Positions 34,727 through 42,876 are shown, numbered from the stretch's first letter. The stretch is 64,000 bases of DNA from Verrucomicrobiota bacterium (GCA_016222805.1 JACRQG010000011.1:501191-565190); one strand, 5' to 3'. Made by a program: numbers and translations. The notes: generated from the letters alone by a model not told the origin.

Positions 34727-35820
34727 ACCCGCGCTGGTTATTCCTGTTCTTGGTGCTGCTGCCGGCGATGCGGGTGGGCGCTGCGTCCTGGGTGGTGTCC
34801 GACGTGGCGGGCACCGGACAACGCGGCTTTGCCGGCGACGGCGGGCCGGCGACCGGGGCGCAGGTCAACGATCCCTTCGGCGTCGTGCGGGGACCGGACG
34901 GCGCGTTATGGTTCTGCGAATACGGCGGACAGCGCATCCGCCGGATTGGGCCGGACGGCACCGTGACCACCGTGGCCGGCACCGGCGCGACCGGCTACGG
35001 GGGCGACGGCGGTCCAGCCCGGTCGGCCACGTTCAACCGGCCGCATGAGATTCGCTTCGATCGCGAGGGCAACTGCTTCGTGGCCGACATGGCCAACCAC
35101 GCCATTCGACGCATCGACGCCCGCAGCGGGATCATCACGACCTTTGCCGGCAGGGGAACCAAGGGGTACACCGGCGACGGCGGACCGGCCCGAGAGGCGG
35201 CGTTGAGCTCGCCGCACTCCCTTCAGTTCGGTCCGGACGGGTCGCTGTACATCTGTGACATCGGAAACCACGTCATCAGGCGGGTCGATCCGCGCTCCGG
35301 AGTGATCGCGACCTTTGCCGGCACGGGCAAACCGGGTCCGACACCGGACGGAGCGCCGATTGCCGGAACGCCGCTGCGCGGGCCACGCTCGCTGGACTTC
35401 GACCGGGAGGGAAACCTCTGGCTCGTGACCCGGGAAGGAAACCAGGTGTTCCGCTTTGACCTGGCGGCGGGTCGGATTCACTGGGTGGCAGGGACGGGCC
35501 AGGCGGGATTCACGGGCAACGGTGGCCCGGCGCGCGAGGCGACGTTGAGCGGCCCCAAAGGAATCGCGATCGACCGGGACGGCAATGTCTGGCTGGCCGA
35601 CACGGAGAGCCACACCATCCGGATGATCGACCGTGAAAGCGGACGCCTCGAATGGATCGCCGGGACGGGACGCAAGGGTGACGGCCCGGTTGGAGATCCG
35701 CGGCGGTGTCAGCTGGCCCGTCCCCACGGGGTTTTCGCCGATGCGGATGGTGCGGTCTACGTCGGCGACAGCGAGGCGCATCGCGTTCGCGTCCTGCGCC
35801 GCCAGCCGGACCGGCGCTGA
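34723..35820 (+). CDS. Secreted NHL-repeat beta-propeller protein
   Basis: 365 aa with a signal peptide (MNPRWLFLFLVLLPAMRVGA). It is built of six NHL-type repeats of about 56 residues with the pattern DVAGTGQRGFAGDGGPA... followed by P-x-x-(V/I)-x-x-(D/G)-x-(D/E)-G-x-(L/V)-(W/Y)-(F/I)-x-D-x-x-x-(H/Q)-x-I-R-R-I. GDGGPA or a close variant recurs in four of the blades. NHL propellers bind ligands or proteins and sometimes act as enzymes such as lactonases. A sugar lactonase role would fit the upstream dehydrogenase but is not shown by any residue I can point to. It is the last gene of the cluster and is coupled by ATGA to the dehydrogenase. Confidence 0.85.
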   Translation: MNPRWLFLFLVLLPAMRVGAASWVVSDVAGTGQRGFAGDGGPATGAQVNDPFGVVRGPDGALWFCEYGGQRIRRIGPDGTVTTVAGTGATGYGGDGGPARSATFNRPHEIRFDREGNCFVADMANHAIRRIDARSGIITTFAGRGTKGYTGDGGPAREAALSSPHSLQFGPDGSLYICDIGNHVIRRVDPRSGVIATFAGTGKPGPTPDGAPIAGTPLRGPRSLDFDREGNLWLVTREGNQVFRFDLAAGRIHWVAGTGQAGFTGNGGPAREATLSGPKGIAIDRDGNVWLADTESHTIRMIDRESGRLEWIAGTGRKGDGPVGDPRRCQLARPHGVFADADGAVYVGDSEAHRVRVLRRQPDRR

Positions 35821-36044
35821 GCAGGAGAACCTGCGGCGGCGTGGGAGTTCCGGCACGAGGTCACCATCAACCGTCCAATCTGTAGTGCCGGCGTGCGAAT
35901 GGCATCGACGGCCCTGCGCCGGAGTGACAATCTCCAGAAACGGCGAAGCGCCCGGCGAGTGGATCTCAGCACTCGTCCTTCCGCACGGGGAGCACTGGTG
36001 CCCCGGGACGTCTTGCGTCGATAACAACCAACCCGAAAGAACCG

Positions 36045-36110
36045 ATGGCAAAGTCCAAGAAAGCGACCAAGGCGCCGGCCAAGAAGAAGAAGGCGGCCAA
36101 GAAGAAGTAG
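36045..36110 (+). CDS. 21-residue Lys/Ala-rich basic peptide, histone-tail-like
   Basis: A short frame ATG...TAG encodes MAKSKKATKAPAKKKKAAKK plus a final Lys: eleven lysines and no acidic residue. It resembles the (K/A/P)-rich tails of bacterial histone-H1-like proteins and HU extensions. A possible ribosome site GAAAG lies about 7 bp upstream. A strong hairpin follows 77 bp downstream. There is no longer frame into which it fits, and the region 35821-36224 is otherwise empty. It could be a real nucleic-acid-binding mini-protein or a relict of a longer gene. Existence is inferred from composition and position only. Confidence 0.45.
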   Translation: MAKSKKATKAPAKKKKAAKKK

Positions 36111-36186
36111 CATCGTAGCGGTTCGGCCTTGGAGAGGCGACGGACGGCGCTGCCGCCGGCGCCATCCAGGGCGGAATCGCTTCCGC

Positions 36187-36222
36187 GGGCCGACGGGGAT
36201 TTCCTCCGTCGGCCCGTTCGTC
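36187..36222 (+). terminator. Probable terminator after the basic peptide
   Basis: A perfect 10-bp stem GGGCCGACGG/CCGTCGGCCC (36187-36196 with 36206-36215, 9-nt loop) is followed by GTTCGTCTTT. The T-tract is imperfect. It ends just before the convergent gene at 36225, so it may serve transcripts from both sides. Confidence 0.6.
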
Positions 36223-36224
36223 TT

Positions 36225-36950
36225 TCAGCGCTTCGTCGCGCGAGCCTGCTGGGCAAAAACCACCGACATCTCCGCGTCGAGCGATTTCACCCAGAACGCC
36301 GTGCCCCGCATCGAGGTCTCGACCCGCTGCAGAAGACTGGGCGTGTCGCCCGCGGGCAGGCTGTACGTGAGTCGGGTGCGGAGGGCGGTGATCTTCACGC
36401 CCAGGGTTGGGCTGAAGGGCGCCGGCGCATTCAGTTCGATGGACTCGATGCTACCGGTGGCGCGATGCACGACCACGGTCGCGCGGAGAAAGGCGGCGGT
36501 CCGATCTCCCCGCTCGAGCGATTTCAAGCGGCACTGGTAGGTGGCGCGAACTCCGTCGTCAGCGACGCATTCCGCGCTGGTCAAGTCCAGTTGCTCGGCG
36601 ATTTTTGGCGCGGTGCCGCCTCGGGAGCGACGGGAACGTGCCTCAAGGTAGGCCTGCCGCTCGGCGTCGGTCGGAGGGCGTCCGTCCTTCTCCAGAAGGG
36701 ACCAGCGATCCCAGGGAGGTTTCGCGGCATCACAACGTTCCACTGTCGACCGACCTTCGGCGGTCGTCGTCTGGGTGTAGGACCAACCGGGAGGGGGATC
36801 GGCCCGGAAGCGCCCGAGCGCCGCCGCCAGTTCTGGCGGGCCTGCCGTCGGCTCCGCCCCGGACAAGAGTGGAAGCAGGAATCGGGCGAGGCAGAAAACC
36901 GACCACCGCGGGAGGCGGCGGGACGCGCGCGGGGTTTCAGTCGGCGTCAT
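36225..36950 (-). CDS. Exported protein of unknown function
   Basis: A 241-aa protein that I do not recognise. Residues ~14-32 are hydrophobic (RWSVFCLARFLLPLLSGA), fitting a signal peptide. The mature part has a WSYTQTT strand, a cysteine in VERCDAAKPPWDRW, two more cysteines (SAECVADDGVRATYQCRL) that could form a disulfide, and repeated amphipathic strands up to the end. This suggests a small beta-rich periplasmic domain. It overlaps the end of the upstream sialidase-like gene by 14 bp, so the two are probably co-expressed, and it may assist or follow that protein. Confidence 0.7.
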   Translation of the reverse strand: MTPTETPRASRRLPRWSVFCLARFLLPLLSGAEPTAGPPELAAALGRFRADPPPGWSYTQTTTAEGRSTVERCDAAKPPWDRWSLLEKDGRPPTDAERQAYLEARSRRSRGGTAPKIAEQLDLTSAECVADDGVRATYQCRLKSLERGDRTAAFLRATVVVHRATGSIESIELNAPAPFSPTLGVKITALRTRLTYSLPAGDTPSLLQRVETSMRGTAFWVKSLDAEMSVVFAQQARATKR

Positions 36951-39633
36951 AGATCTCGATCAGGGCGAGACCGCTTCGCCCATCCGCACCGGTGACAATG
37001 GCGGTGTAGGCCCCGGGCGGAAGCGTGAGGAGCAGTGCGGCATCGAGACTGGAGCGCGGGAGTGCAAACGCCCCGACTTGCTGCGCCGAGGCGGCGACCG
37101 CCGCGGGACTGCGACCGCGTTCCCAGTCGTCGTTGGACGCGAGGAGTTGATCGCCGCGGAAGATCTCTACCCGGGGATCGGGAAGGTACCCGCTCATCCC
37201 GAATTGGCCGAGCCCCGGGCCGACCGCGCGAATCAGGACGCGCCGGGGCTCCGTACCGGACAACACAAAGCCGGCGATCAGGGCGTCAGCTCCGGCGCCG
37301 GCTTCGCCGCGGGTGGAGAGGTTGGCAAAGCGCGCCCCTCCGGCGGCGCCGGGCCGAGTCTCGGCGTCGTACGCCTCCACGATTGCGACCCCGCGCGATC
37401 CTTCAGGGGAGGTAACGACCACCGAGTAGCTCCGGGCTTCGAGTGAGACGAGGAGCGCGGCATCGAGGCTTCCCGGGGCGAAGGGAAAGGCCCCCAGGCG
37501 ACTGAAGAGGGCGGGCGTCGTGTTACCGGACGACCAGTTGTCGTTGGCCAACGCGAGCGTGGAGGAGGCGCTCGAGAGACTGAGTCGAGGGTCGGCGAGC
37601 ACGTTGCGCAGACCGAGGGCGGCCAGGGCCGGGCCGGCCGCGCGGACGAGCACGCTCTTGGGCCCGTCGAGTACAAAGCCGACGATCGGCGGGCTGGTGC
37701 CGTCACCGGTGACTGCCCGCGTGGAGAGATTGACCAGCCGGGCGTCGGTTCCGAAGGCAGTTCCAGGACCAGGGAGGTTGAGGGCCGGGAACCGACTTCC
37801 AGTCAAGCCGTCCGCCTCCACCTGAAAAGCGAGACTGGCGGAGGTACCGACGCCCTGGCGCACCTCGGCGGTGCGCCACTCCAGGCCAATCGGCGGGAGC
37901 AGCGTCGGTGAACGGCCGCCACCCAAGGTCGGTTCTCCGGCTGGGTTGGCCGCGACCCGGAACAGCGGCGGCTCCGGCAGGGCCGCGCGCTGCGTCCAGG
38001 AGACCGAATAGCCTCCGCTCGGCAGGTGTTCGACCACGAACGGATCGCCATGGTCGGCGGCGAGAGGATCAGTTCCCAGTTGGTACTCGAAGAGGTTCGA
38101 CAGGCCGTCACCATCGGGGTCTCCCGCCGCGGAGCTCCGACCGGCGGTGGTGTGGTCGGCAGCCCGGAACCGCGCGATTCTCCAGGCGTCGAACGATGCC
38201 TCGGGCACGGGGGCGAACCGGGCCACGAAGGGGTCCGCATCGCCCGTCCGCGTGTCACACCAGATCGCTACCCAAGGTTCGTTAAGCGTGGGGGAAGGAA
38301 CGACGGCGAAATAATCTCCCAGCATCACGCCGCGCGAAGTCTGGGGTCCGTACCGCAGTTCGCTGCTCTGATCGGTGAGGCGAAGATTGGGCTGCCAGGT
38401 GATCCCGCCGTCGAAGGATAGAGCGAGGTAATTGTCGACGAAGTCGCGGCCGTTCGGGGCGTCGCGTTTGTCCATGAAGACGACGGCCACGGTTCGGCCA
38501 TCGGCCGAGGTTGCCACCGCGGGGTTCATCACGCTGATGCCGGCAGGCTGATCGCTCACCACGATCGGAGCGTTCCAGGTGGCGCCGGAGTCCGTGGAGT
38601 GGGTGACGAAGACTCGCGGTGTCCCGGCGAGCATCGCGACGTAGGACACGAAGATCGTGCCCGCCGACCGGGCGACCGCGGCCGAGGGAAGGAAGACACC
38701 GTCCCGGAGCTGGGGATCGTCCCAACCTTCGAGCAACGGCACGATCCGGGTGGGGGCGGCGGGAAAGGACCGGCCACCATCGACCGAGCGCTTGTAGTCG
38801 AGGGCGAGGGTAGTGACGTTTGCGGGGTTGAGAAAGGTGATGTAGACGAGCCCAAGCGAGCCATCGGGCAGGAAGAGCGGTTGGGATCCCTGGTTCACCG
38901 AATTGGCCGGGGTGACAGGAACGGGGGCGCTCCAGGTGGAACCGCGATCGTCGCTGACGGAGGCGACAATGTTGGCGCTCAGCGTGGCCCCGGCGGCATT
39001 GCGGAGGAAGTTCGTCCAGGTCGAAACCAGGCGTCCGGAGTTGGGGCGTCCCGGATAGTCATTGACCGCCAGCCAGTTCTTGTCGGGAAACGTGGTGGCA
39101 ACGGCGGACTCGAAGATGGTCATCGGAGGCGTCCAGGTGTCGCCGCCATCGAGCGAACGGCTGATCACCAGGCCGCCGAGGTTGAAGGCTCCGTCGATCG
39201 AGACGAGGTTCTGCAGATAGAGCTCTCCCTGGGGGCCGGCGCCGGCGACGGGGTCGGTGGCCCGGTTGTAGCGTCCGCCGTTCAGCGCGACGAGGGACGG
39301 AACGAGCGCTCGTCGCCACGTAAGGCCGCCGTCACGAGAAACCGCATATCCACAAGAGACTGCTCCGGCATCGGGAAACCGACCTTCCTGGAAAGTGGCG
39401 AGAAGGAGACTTGGATCGGTGGCGCTTCGGATGAGATGGGGCTCAGCCTGCCCGCGCTGGGTGGAAGGGAGCAACGACGGGTCGTCGCCGAGGCGAAGGC
39501 TCGGGCCAATCCTCGCGTCGAGCACCAACGGCGGCCGACCTTTGGACAGGTCAGCTGCGTCGCTGAAAGAGGCTACTCCCAGCGCCAAGGCAACCAGAAC
39601 CGGTTGGAAGGAGGGGAGGGAGAACTGCGGCAT
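36937..39633 (-). CDS. Secreted sialidase/BNR-repeat protein with tandem C-terminal repeats
   Basis: 898 aa from ATG 39633, which starts a signal peptide (MPQFSLPSFQPVLVALALGVASFSDA). Residues ~60-480 form a sialidase-like propeller with Asp-boxes of the S-x-D-x-G-x-(T/S)-W type (SRDGGLTWRR, SLDGGDTWTP, SDDRGSTWSA, SVDGGRSF, STDSGATWNA, SFDGGITWQP). A DPDGDGLSNLFEYQLGTDPL segment (Ca-binding, thrombospondin-type-3-like) follows. The last ~260 residues are two copies of a ~125-residue repeat starting RLVNLSTRA and RFANLSTRG and containing (V/L)(V/I)RA(A/V)GP. I have seen this repeat type in Opitutus-like secreted proteins. Catalytic sialidase residues were not verified, so a non-enzymatic role is possible. 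Confidence 0.82.
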   Translation of the reverse strand: MPQFSLPSFQPVLVALALGVASFSDAADLSKGRPPLVLDARIGPSLRLGDDPSLLPSTQRGQAEPHLIRSATDPSLLLATFQEGRFPDAGAVSCGYAVSRDGGLTWRRALVPSLVALNGGRYNRATDPVAGAGPQGELYLQNLVSIDGAFNLGGLVISRSLDGGDTWTPPMTIFESAVATTFPDKNWLAVNDYPGRPNSGRLVSTWTNFLRNAAGATLSANIVASVSDDRGSTWSAPVPVTPANSVNQGSQPLFLPDGSLGLVYITFLNPANVTTLALDYKRSVDGGRSFPAAPTRIVPLLEGWDDPQLRDGVFLPSAAVARSAGTIFVSYVAMLAGTPRVFVTHSTDSGATWNAPIVVSDQPAGISVMNPAVATSADGRTVAVVFMDKRDAPNGRDFVDNYLALSFDGGITWQPNLRLTDQSSELRYGPQTSRGVMLGDYFAVVPSPTLNEPWVAIWCDTRTGDADPFVARFAPVPEASFDAWRIARFRAADHTTAGRSSAAGDPDGDGLSNLFEYQLGTDPLAADHGDPFVVEHLPSGGYSVSWTQRAALPEPPLFRVAANPAGEPTLGGGRSPTLLPPIGLEWRTAEVRQGVGTSASLAFQVEADGLTGSRFPALNLPGPGTAFGTDARLVNLSTRAVTGDGTSPPIVGFVLDGPKSVLVRAAGPALAALGLRNVLADPRLSLSSASSTLALANDNWSSGNTTPALFSRLGAFPFAPGSLDAALLVSLEARSYSVVVTSPEGSRGVAIVEAYDAETRPGAAGGARFANLSTRGEAGAGADALIAGFVLSGTEPRRVLIRAVGPGLGQFGMSGYLPDPRVEIFRGDQLLASNDDWERGRSPAAVAASAQQVGAFALPRSSLDAALLLTLPPGAYTAIVTGADGRSGLALIEIYDAD

Positions 39634-39684
39634 AAGGGTGCGGTTCGAAGCGGTGCGAGACCGGCGCCGCCGCAAGGGCGAGGC

Positions 39685-40233
39685 TTACTCGACATGGGTG
39701 ATCGGCGTGGGAGAGCGGGACCCGCCTCCCGGCAGGAGAATCGTGTCGCCGACGCGCCTTCCGACCAACTGGCGCCCGACGGGCGACTGCGGGGTGATGA
39801 CGAGAATCTTCCTTCCGTCGACCTCGCACTCGAGGCCGCCGGCACGCGGACCCATGAAGTACCAGGAGGTGTGGTTGCCCGTTTGTACGCCGACAATGGC
39901 GCCGACCGCAATTGCGTCGCCCTTGGCAAACTCCGGCATCGGGAGTGACTGGTAGAACGCGAGGCTCTCACCGATCTCGATGACGAGGCGAGCCTGACCC
40001 TCGGCAAGGTAGGCGGCCTCTTGGCTGTGGGTGTCCCACTTGTTCTCAGGCTGGCTTTCCTCGCTGATGGCCTCGTCGCGGGCCAGCGCCGCGGCTTTGG
40101 CCTGGCGGTCCAGTTCCTCGTGAAGTTCCTGGAGGATGGCGGTGCGCAGGGCTGATTTCGTCACGGGAGGCAAGTCTTCCCAACTCCTTTCCAGTAGGTT
40201 TTTTCTCTCGCGCCACTGAAGGCGGAGTAGCAT
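39685..40233 (-). CDS. GreA/GreB-like transcription factor with atypical N-terminus
   Basis: 182 aa from ATG 40233; an ATG at 40269 adds 12 residues but leaves only 5 bp to the divergent parA start. The C-terminal ~90 residues are a GreA/GreB FKBP-like domain: FAKGDAIAVGAIVGV, WYFMGPRAGG, ILVITPQSPVGRQLVGRRVGDTI. The N-terminal ~80 residues are helical and charged. They would give a coiled-coil, but they lack the LT-x-x-G start and clear tip acid motif of true GreA. It could bind the RNA polymerase secondary channel with a different effect, as Gfh1 or Rnk do. Gene order with the downstream sialidase is probably coincidental. Confidence 0.78.
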   Translation of the reverse strand: MLLRLQWRERKNLLERSWEDLPPVTKSALRTAILQELHEELDRQAKAAALARDEAISEESQPENKWDTHSQEAAYLAEGQARLVIEIGESLAFYQSLPMPEFAKGDAIAVGAIVGVQTGNHTSWYFMGPRAGGLECEVDGRKILVITPQSPVGRQLVGRRVGDTILLPGGGSRSPTPITHVE

Positions 40234-40274
40234 CTTCACCCCAGTCCTGTCCGGCTTGTCAACGGGCATCCTGC

Positions 40275-41171
40275 ATGGCGCGAAAAATCAGTTTCCTCAA
40301 TTACAAGGGTGGCGTTGGTAAGACGTCCCTCATCGTCAACACGGCGGCTGCCCTCGCCAAGCTCGGCAAAAAGGTGCTCCTGTTCGATTTCGACACCCAG
40401 TCGAACGCCAGCATCTGGTTGTTGAAGCTCGAGCGTTGGAACAAGATCAACGCCACGGGAGACGGGGCCATCTACTCGATTTTCGATCCGGGCCGGGCAC
40501 AGGTGAAGGATCTCGTGATCAAGGACGTGGTCGAAAGCAAGACGGGGGAGAAGCTCCTGCCCGGGCTCGATCTGGTACCGACGACCTTCAATCTTGTCGA
40601 TCTGGAGAACGAGTACAACGGCGACCCGAAGCGTCCGCCGTACCTCGTGTTCTACGATCAGTTGGCCGCCATCGAGGCCAACTATGACTACATCCTGTTC
40701 GATTGCCCGCCGAACATCCTGCGCGCCTCGCAATGCGGGGTTTTCGCTTCCACCGAGATCTATGTGCCGGCCAACCCGGATGCCCTCAGCCTGATCGGTT
40801 TCACGCTGCTGATCGAAAAGCTGCAGAAGTTCCACCAGCTGTCCGCGAGTTTCCGCCGGGCAGGCATGGGACCGGCCGCGCAGGTGCACGGGATCATCTT
40901 CAACTCAATCAAGACTGGCGTGGACATCGAGGTGCCGAAGATGCGCATGCAGCTTCGGCTGAATCAGTTCAAGGCGGCGAAACGAGCCGCCCCCAATGCC
41001 AAGATCTTCGACACGCTGATCCGCGACGCGATGGTAGTGCGGCGGGCGGTGGCCCTGGGGCTGCCGGTCTCGCTGGTCAGCGCCGAGGCCACCGATGCGG
41101 GACCGGCCGGGGACAATGTCATCACGGACTATCGCAAGGTCGCGGGGGAGCTGGTCCAGCTGGTCCAATAG
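40275..41171 (+). CDS. Orphan ParA/Soj-family ATPase
   Basis: A 298-aa P-loop ATPase of the ParA/MinD superfamily. The deviant Walker A is KGGVGKTS (residues ~11-18), switch I is LFDFDTQSNASIW, Walker B is YDYILFDCPPN, and the adenine-recognition region has NPDALSLIGF. ParA proteins dimerise with ATP, bind DNA non-specifically and position cargo. No parB or parS is adjacent. Instead, two genes for unknown proteins follow on the same strand, so this is an orphan ParA, more like MipZ, PomZ or ParC-type cargo-positioning ATPases than a chromosome segregation pair. It lacks an obvious C-terminal membrane helix of MinD type. Confidence 0.9.
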   Translation: MARKISFLNYKGGVGKTSLIVNTAAALAKLGKKVLLFDFDTQSNASIWLLKLERWNKINATGDGAIYSIFDPGRAQVKDLVIKDVVESKTGEKLLPGLDLVPTTFNLVDLENEYNGDPKRPPYLVFYDQLAAIEANYDYILFDCPPNILRASQCGVFASTEIYVPANPDALSLIGFTLLIEKLQKFHQLSASFRRAGMGPAAQVHGIIFNSIKTGVDIEVPKMRMQLRLNQFKAAKRAAPNAKIFDTLIRDAMVVRRAVALGLPVSLVSAEATDAGPAGDNVITDYRKVAGELVQLVQ

Positions 41172-41249
41172 CGACCGCATGTCGCCGGCACCCGATTCGC
41201 GCGGGAGATGACTCCCGGCCTTCCGTACGCCTTTCCACCCACCCCTCCG

Positions 41250-42089
41250 ATGAAATCCACCGCCAAAGACTGGGATGAAGTACGCAGCGCCTTTGCGACC
41301 TCCATCATGGTCGACACCGCGCTCAATAGCCTCGCCCAGAACCTCGATGGCCCGGAATGGCCGATCAAGGGTAAGGACGAAACGCCGGCGAAGTACATCG
41401 ACCTCAATTTCGACGAAGCCGTCGAACTGCTGCAGCTGAAGGGGCAGAAGCCCGAACGCATGGATCAACTGATCTCCATCCTGCGGGAGACCCTCGCGTT
41501 CGACAGTCCGTTCGGAGAGATGGTCGAGCAGACTCAGGCGGCGTCGGAGCGGGACAACCCGCTGCGGAAGAACCTGGCCAAGCTCGGAATTCCGGAGAAC
41601 TTCCCCATTGCCCTGACCGCGCTGGACGAAGGGACGCAGGAGTTCTGCAAGTTGGAGAAGCTGACCACGCTCGGGGAGTTTGCGGTCTTCGCGCAGTCGA
41701 TGTCGCAAAACGTGATCGTCGGCGGCGACTTCAAGAAACTTCTCAATGCACTTTCCCACGTCGACGAGGGCGCGCTCGCGGAGGTTCTGCCTTTCCGCCG
41801 CGGGCACAAGGGGCTGCACCTAATCGAGGCCCTGGTGCAGGTGGCGCCACGGCCGGATGCCGCCAACCGGGTCGAAATGGCCACGAACTGGTTCCGCGAC
41901 GACCTGGCGGCCCTGGAAAAGGACCTGGGCGCCGGCGGGACACTTTCACGTCACCTGGCCGGAATCGGCAATCCGGAGGTGGAGAAGCGGATCGCCGAAC
42001 TGCTCCGGCCGCACCTGCGCGTGGCACTGCCGAAAGCGGCGCCGGAAAAGAAGAAGGGCGGGCTCTTCTCCTGGTTCAGCCGGAAGTAG
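41250..42089 (+). CDS. Unknown protein of the ParA module
   Basis: 279 aa from ATG 41250; an ATG at 41208 is in frame and would add 14 proline-rich residues. I recognise no named domain. The protein is soluble, mostly helical and acidic in its first two thirds (FDEAVELLQLKGQKPERMDQ, LAKLGIPENFPIALTALDEG). It ends in KKKGGLFSWFSRK, a short basic-aromatic amphipathic tail of the kind that can target membranes or interact with a partner. The gene follows parA by 78 bp and precedes the coiled-coil gene by 3 bp, so all three are likely one operon. An adaptor or cargo role for the ParA ATPase is inference. Confidence 0.75.
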   Translation: MKSTAKDWDEVRSAFATSIMVDTALNSLAQNLDGPEWPIKGKDETPAKYIDLNFDEAVELLQLKGQKPERMDQLISILRETLAFDSPFGEMVEQTQAASERDNPLRKNLAKLGIPENFPIALTALDEGTQEFCKLEKLTTLGEFAVFAQSMSQNVIVGGDFKKLLNALSHVDEGALAEVLPFRRGHKGLHLIEALVQVAPRPDAANRVEMATNWFRDDLAALEKDLGAGGTLSRHLAGIGNPEVEKRIAELLRPHLRVALPKAAPEKKKGGLFSWFSRK

Positions 42090-42092
42090 CGC

Positions 42093-42824
42093 ATGCCTGA
42101 CCCAGCACCGATCCGCTTTCCGGTCGCCAAGCCCAAGCCGCCGGAGTTCCTGTCGCTGCGCAAGTCGCGTCCCGTGCAGACCCGCTCGCCGTTCGAGCGG
42201 GCGGAGGCGTTCGAAGCCGATCGGGAGCGCCTGAAGAAGCTTGAGGCGTCGGCGACGCGCCCACCCATCCCGGGAGCGACCGCACCCGATCCGGCCGCCA
42301 CGCAGAAGCTGTTGCGGGAACTCGAGGCCTCCCTGGCGGATCGCGAGCGCCGTTTGGCGGAGTTCGAGGCCCGGGCGGCGGATTACGAACGGGACCTCGC
42401 CAACCTTGCCGAGCGGGAGCGAGACCTCGCCGAGGCCGAGGCGCTGCTGGCGGCCCGCGAGCGCCTGGCGAATGCCTCGCGTCGCATCGCCGCTCCCAGT
42501 CCGGCGCCGGTGGCGGTTTCCGCGGAGGAGAAGCAGGCCCTGGAGGAATTGCGCGCGGAGTTGGAACGCCAGGAAGAGAGCCTGAAAGAGGCGAAACAGG
42601 CGCTGCGGGAACGCGAACAGTTCCTCGACGAGTCCGAGGCCAAACTTTTCGAAAAGGTCCAGGCGCAGCAGGAAAAAGAGATCGAACTCGAACAGCGGGA
42701 CGAGGACATGAAGGCGCGCGAACGACGTCTGCGGGAGCGGGAGGCGGCCGTGGATCCCGAGGCCGCTGCCCGGCTGAAGGCCGACGACGAGAAGGCCCGG
42801 CAACGGGACGAATTCAACGAGTAG
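42093..42824 (+). CDS. Coiled-coil protein of the ParA module
   Basis: A 243-aa highly charged protein of unknown function. A short proline-rich N-terminus (PDPAPIRFPVAKPKPPEFLSLRK) is followed by long Ala/Glu/Arg heptad regions, at about residues 45-60, 70-125 and 145-235, predicted as coiled-coil by eye. A Pro/Ala hinge (AAPSPAPVAV) separates the last two. No enzyme motif or membrane segment is seen. Start follows the preceding stop by 3 bp. A structural scaffold recruited or positioned by the ParA protein is plausible, comparable in kind to PomX/PomY partners of PomZ, but no homology is claimed. Confidence 0.78.
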   Translation: MPDPAPIRFPVAKPKPPEFLSLRKSRPVQTRSPFERAEAFEADRERLKKLEASATRPPIPGATAPDPAATQKLLRELEASLADRERRLAEFEARAADYERDLANLAERERDLAEAEALLAARERLANASRRIAAPSPAPVAVSAEEKQALEELRAELERQEESLKEAKQALREREQFLDESEAKLFEKVQAQQEKEIELEQRDEDMKARERRLREREAAVDPEAAARLKADDEKARQRDEFNE

Positions 42825-42844
42825 GTTCCCGGCGGCGCCGGGCG

Positions 42845-42876
42845 AAAAAAAGCGCCCGCCGGGAACTGGCGGGCGC
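42845..42876 (-). terminator. Intrinsic terminator of the hibernation factor gene
   Basis: On the minus strand a perfect 9-bp stem GCGCCCGCC/GGCGGGCGC (42868-42876 with 42852-42860, 7-nt loop) is followed by a run of seven T. It lies 30 bp past the stop of the convergent hpf-like gene and just past the end of the coiled-coil gene. Confidence 0.88.

Noticed and set aside
40275-42824. Classical parAB chromosome partition locus
   Set aside because: Neither downstream protein shows ParB motifs (GERRxRA, HTH), and no parS-like 16-bp palindrome was noticed here.
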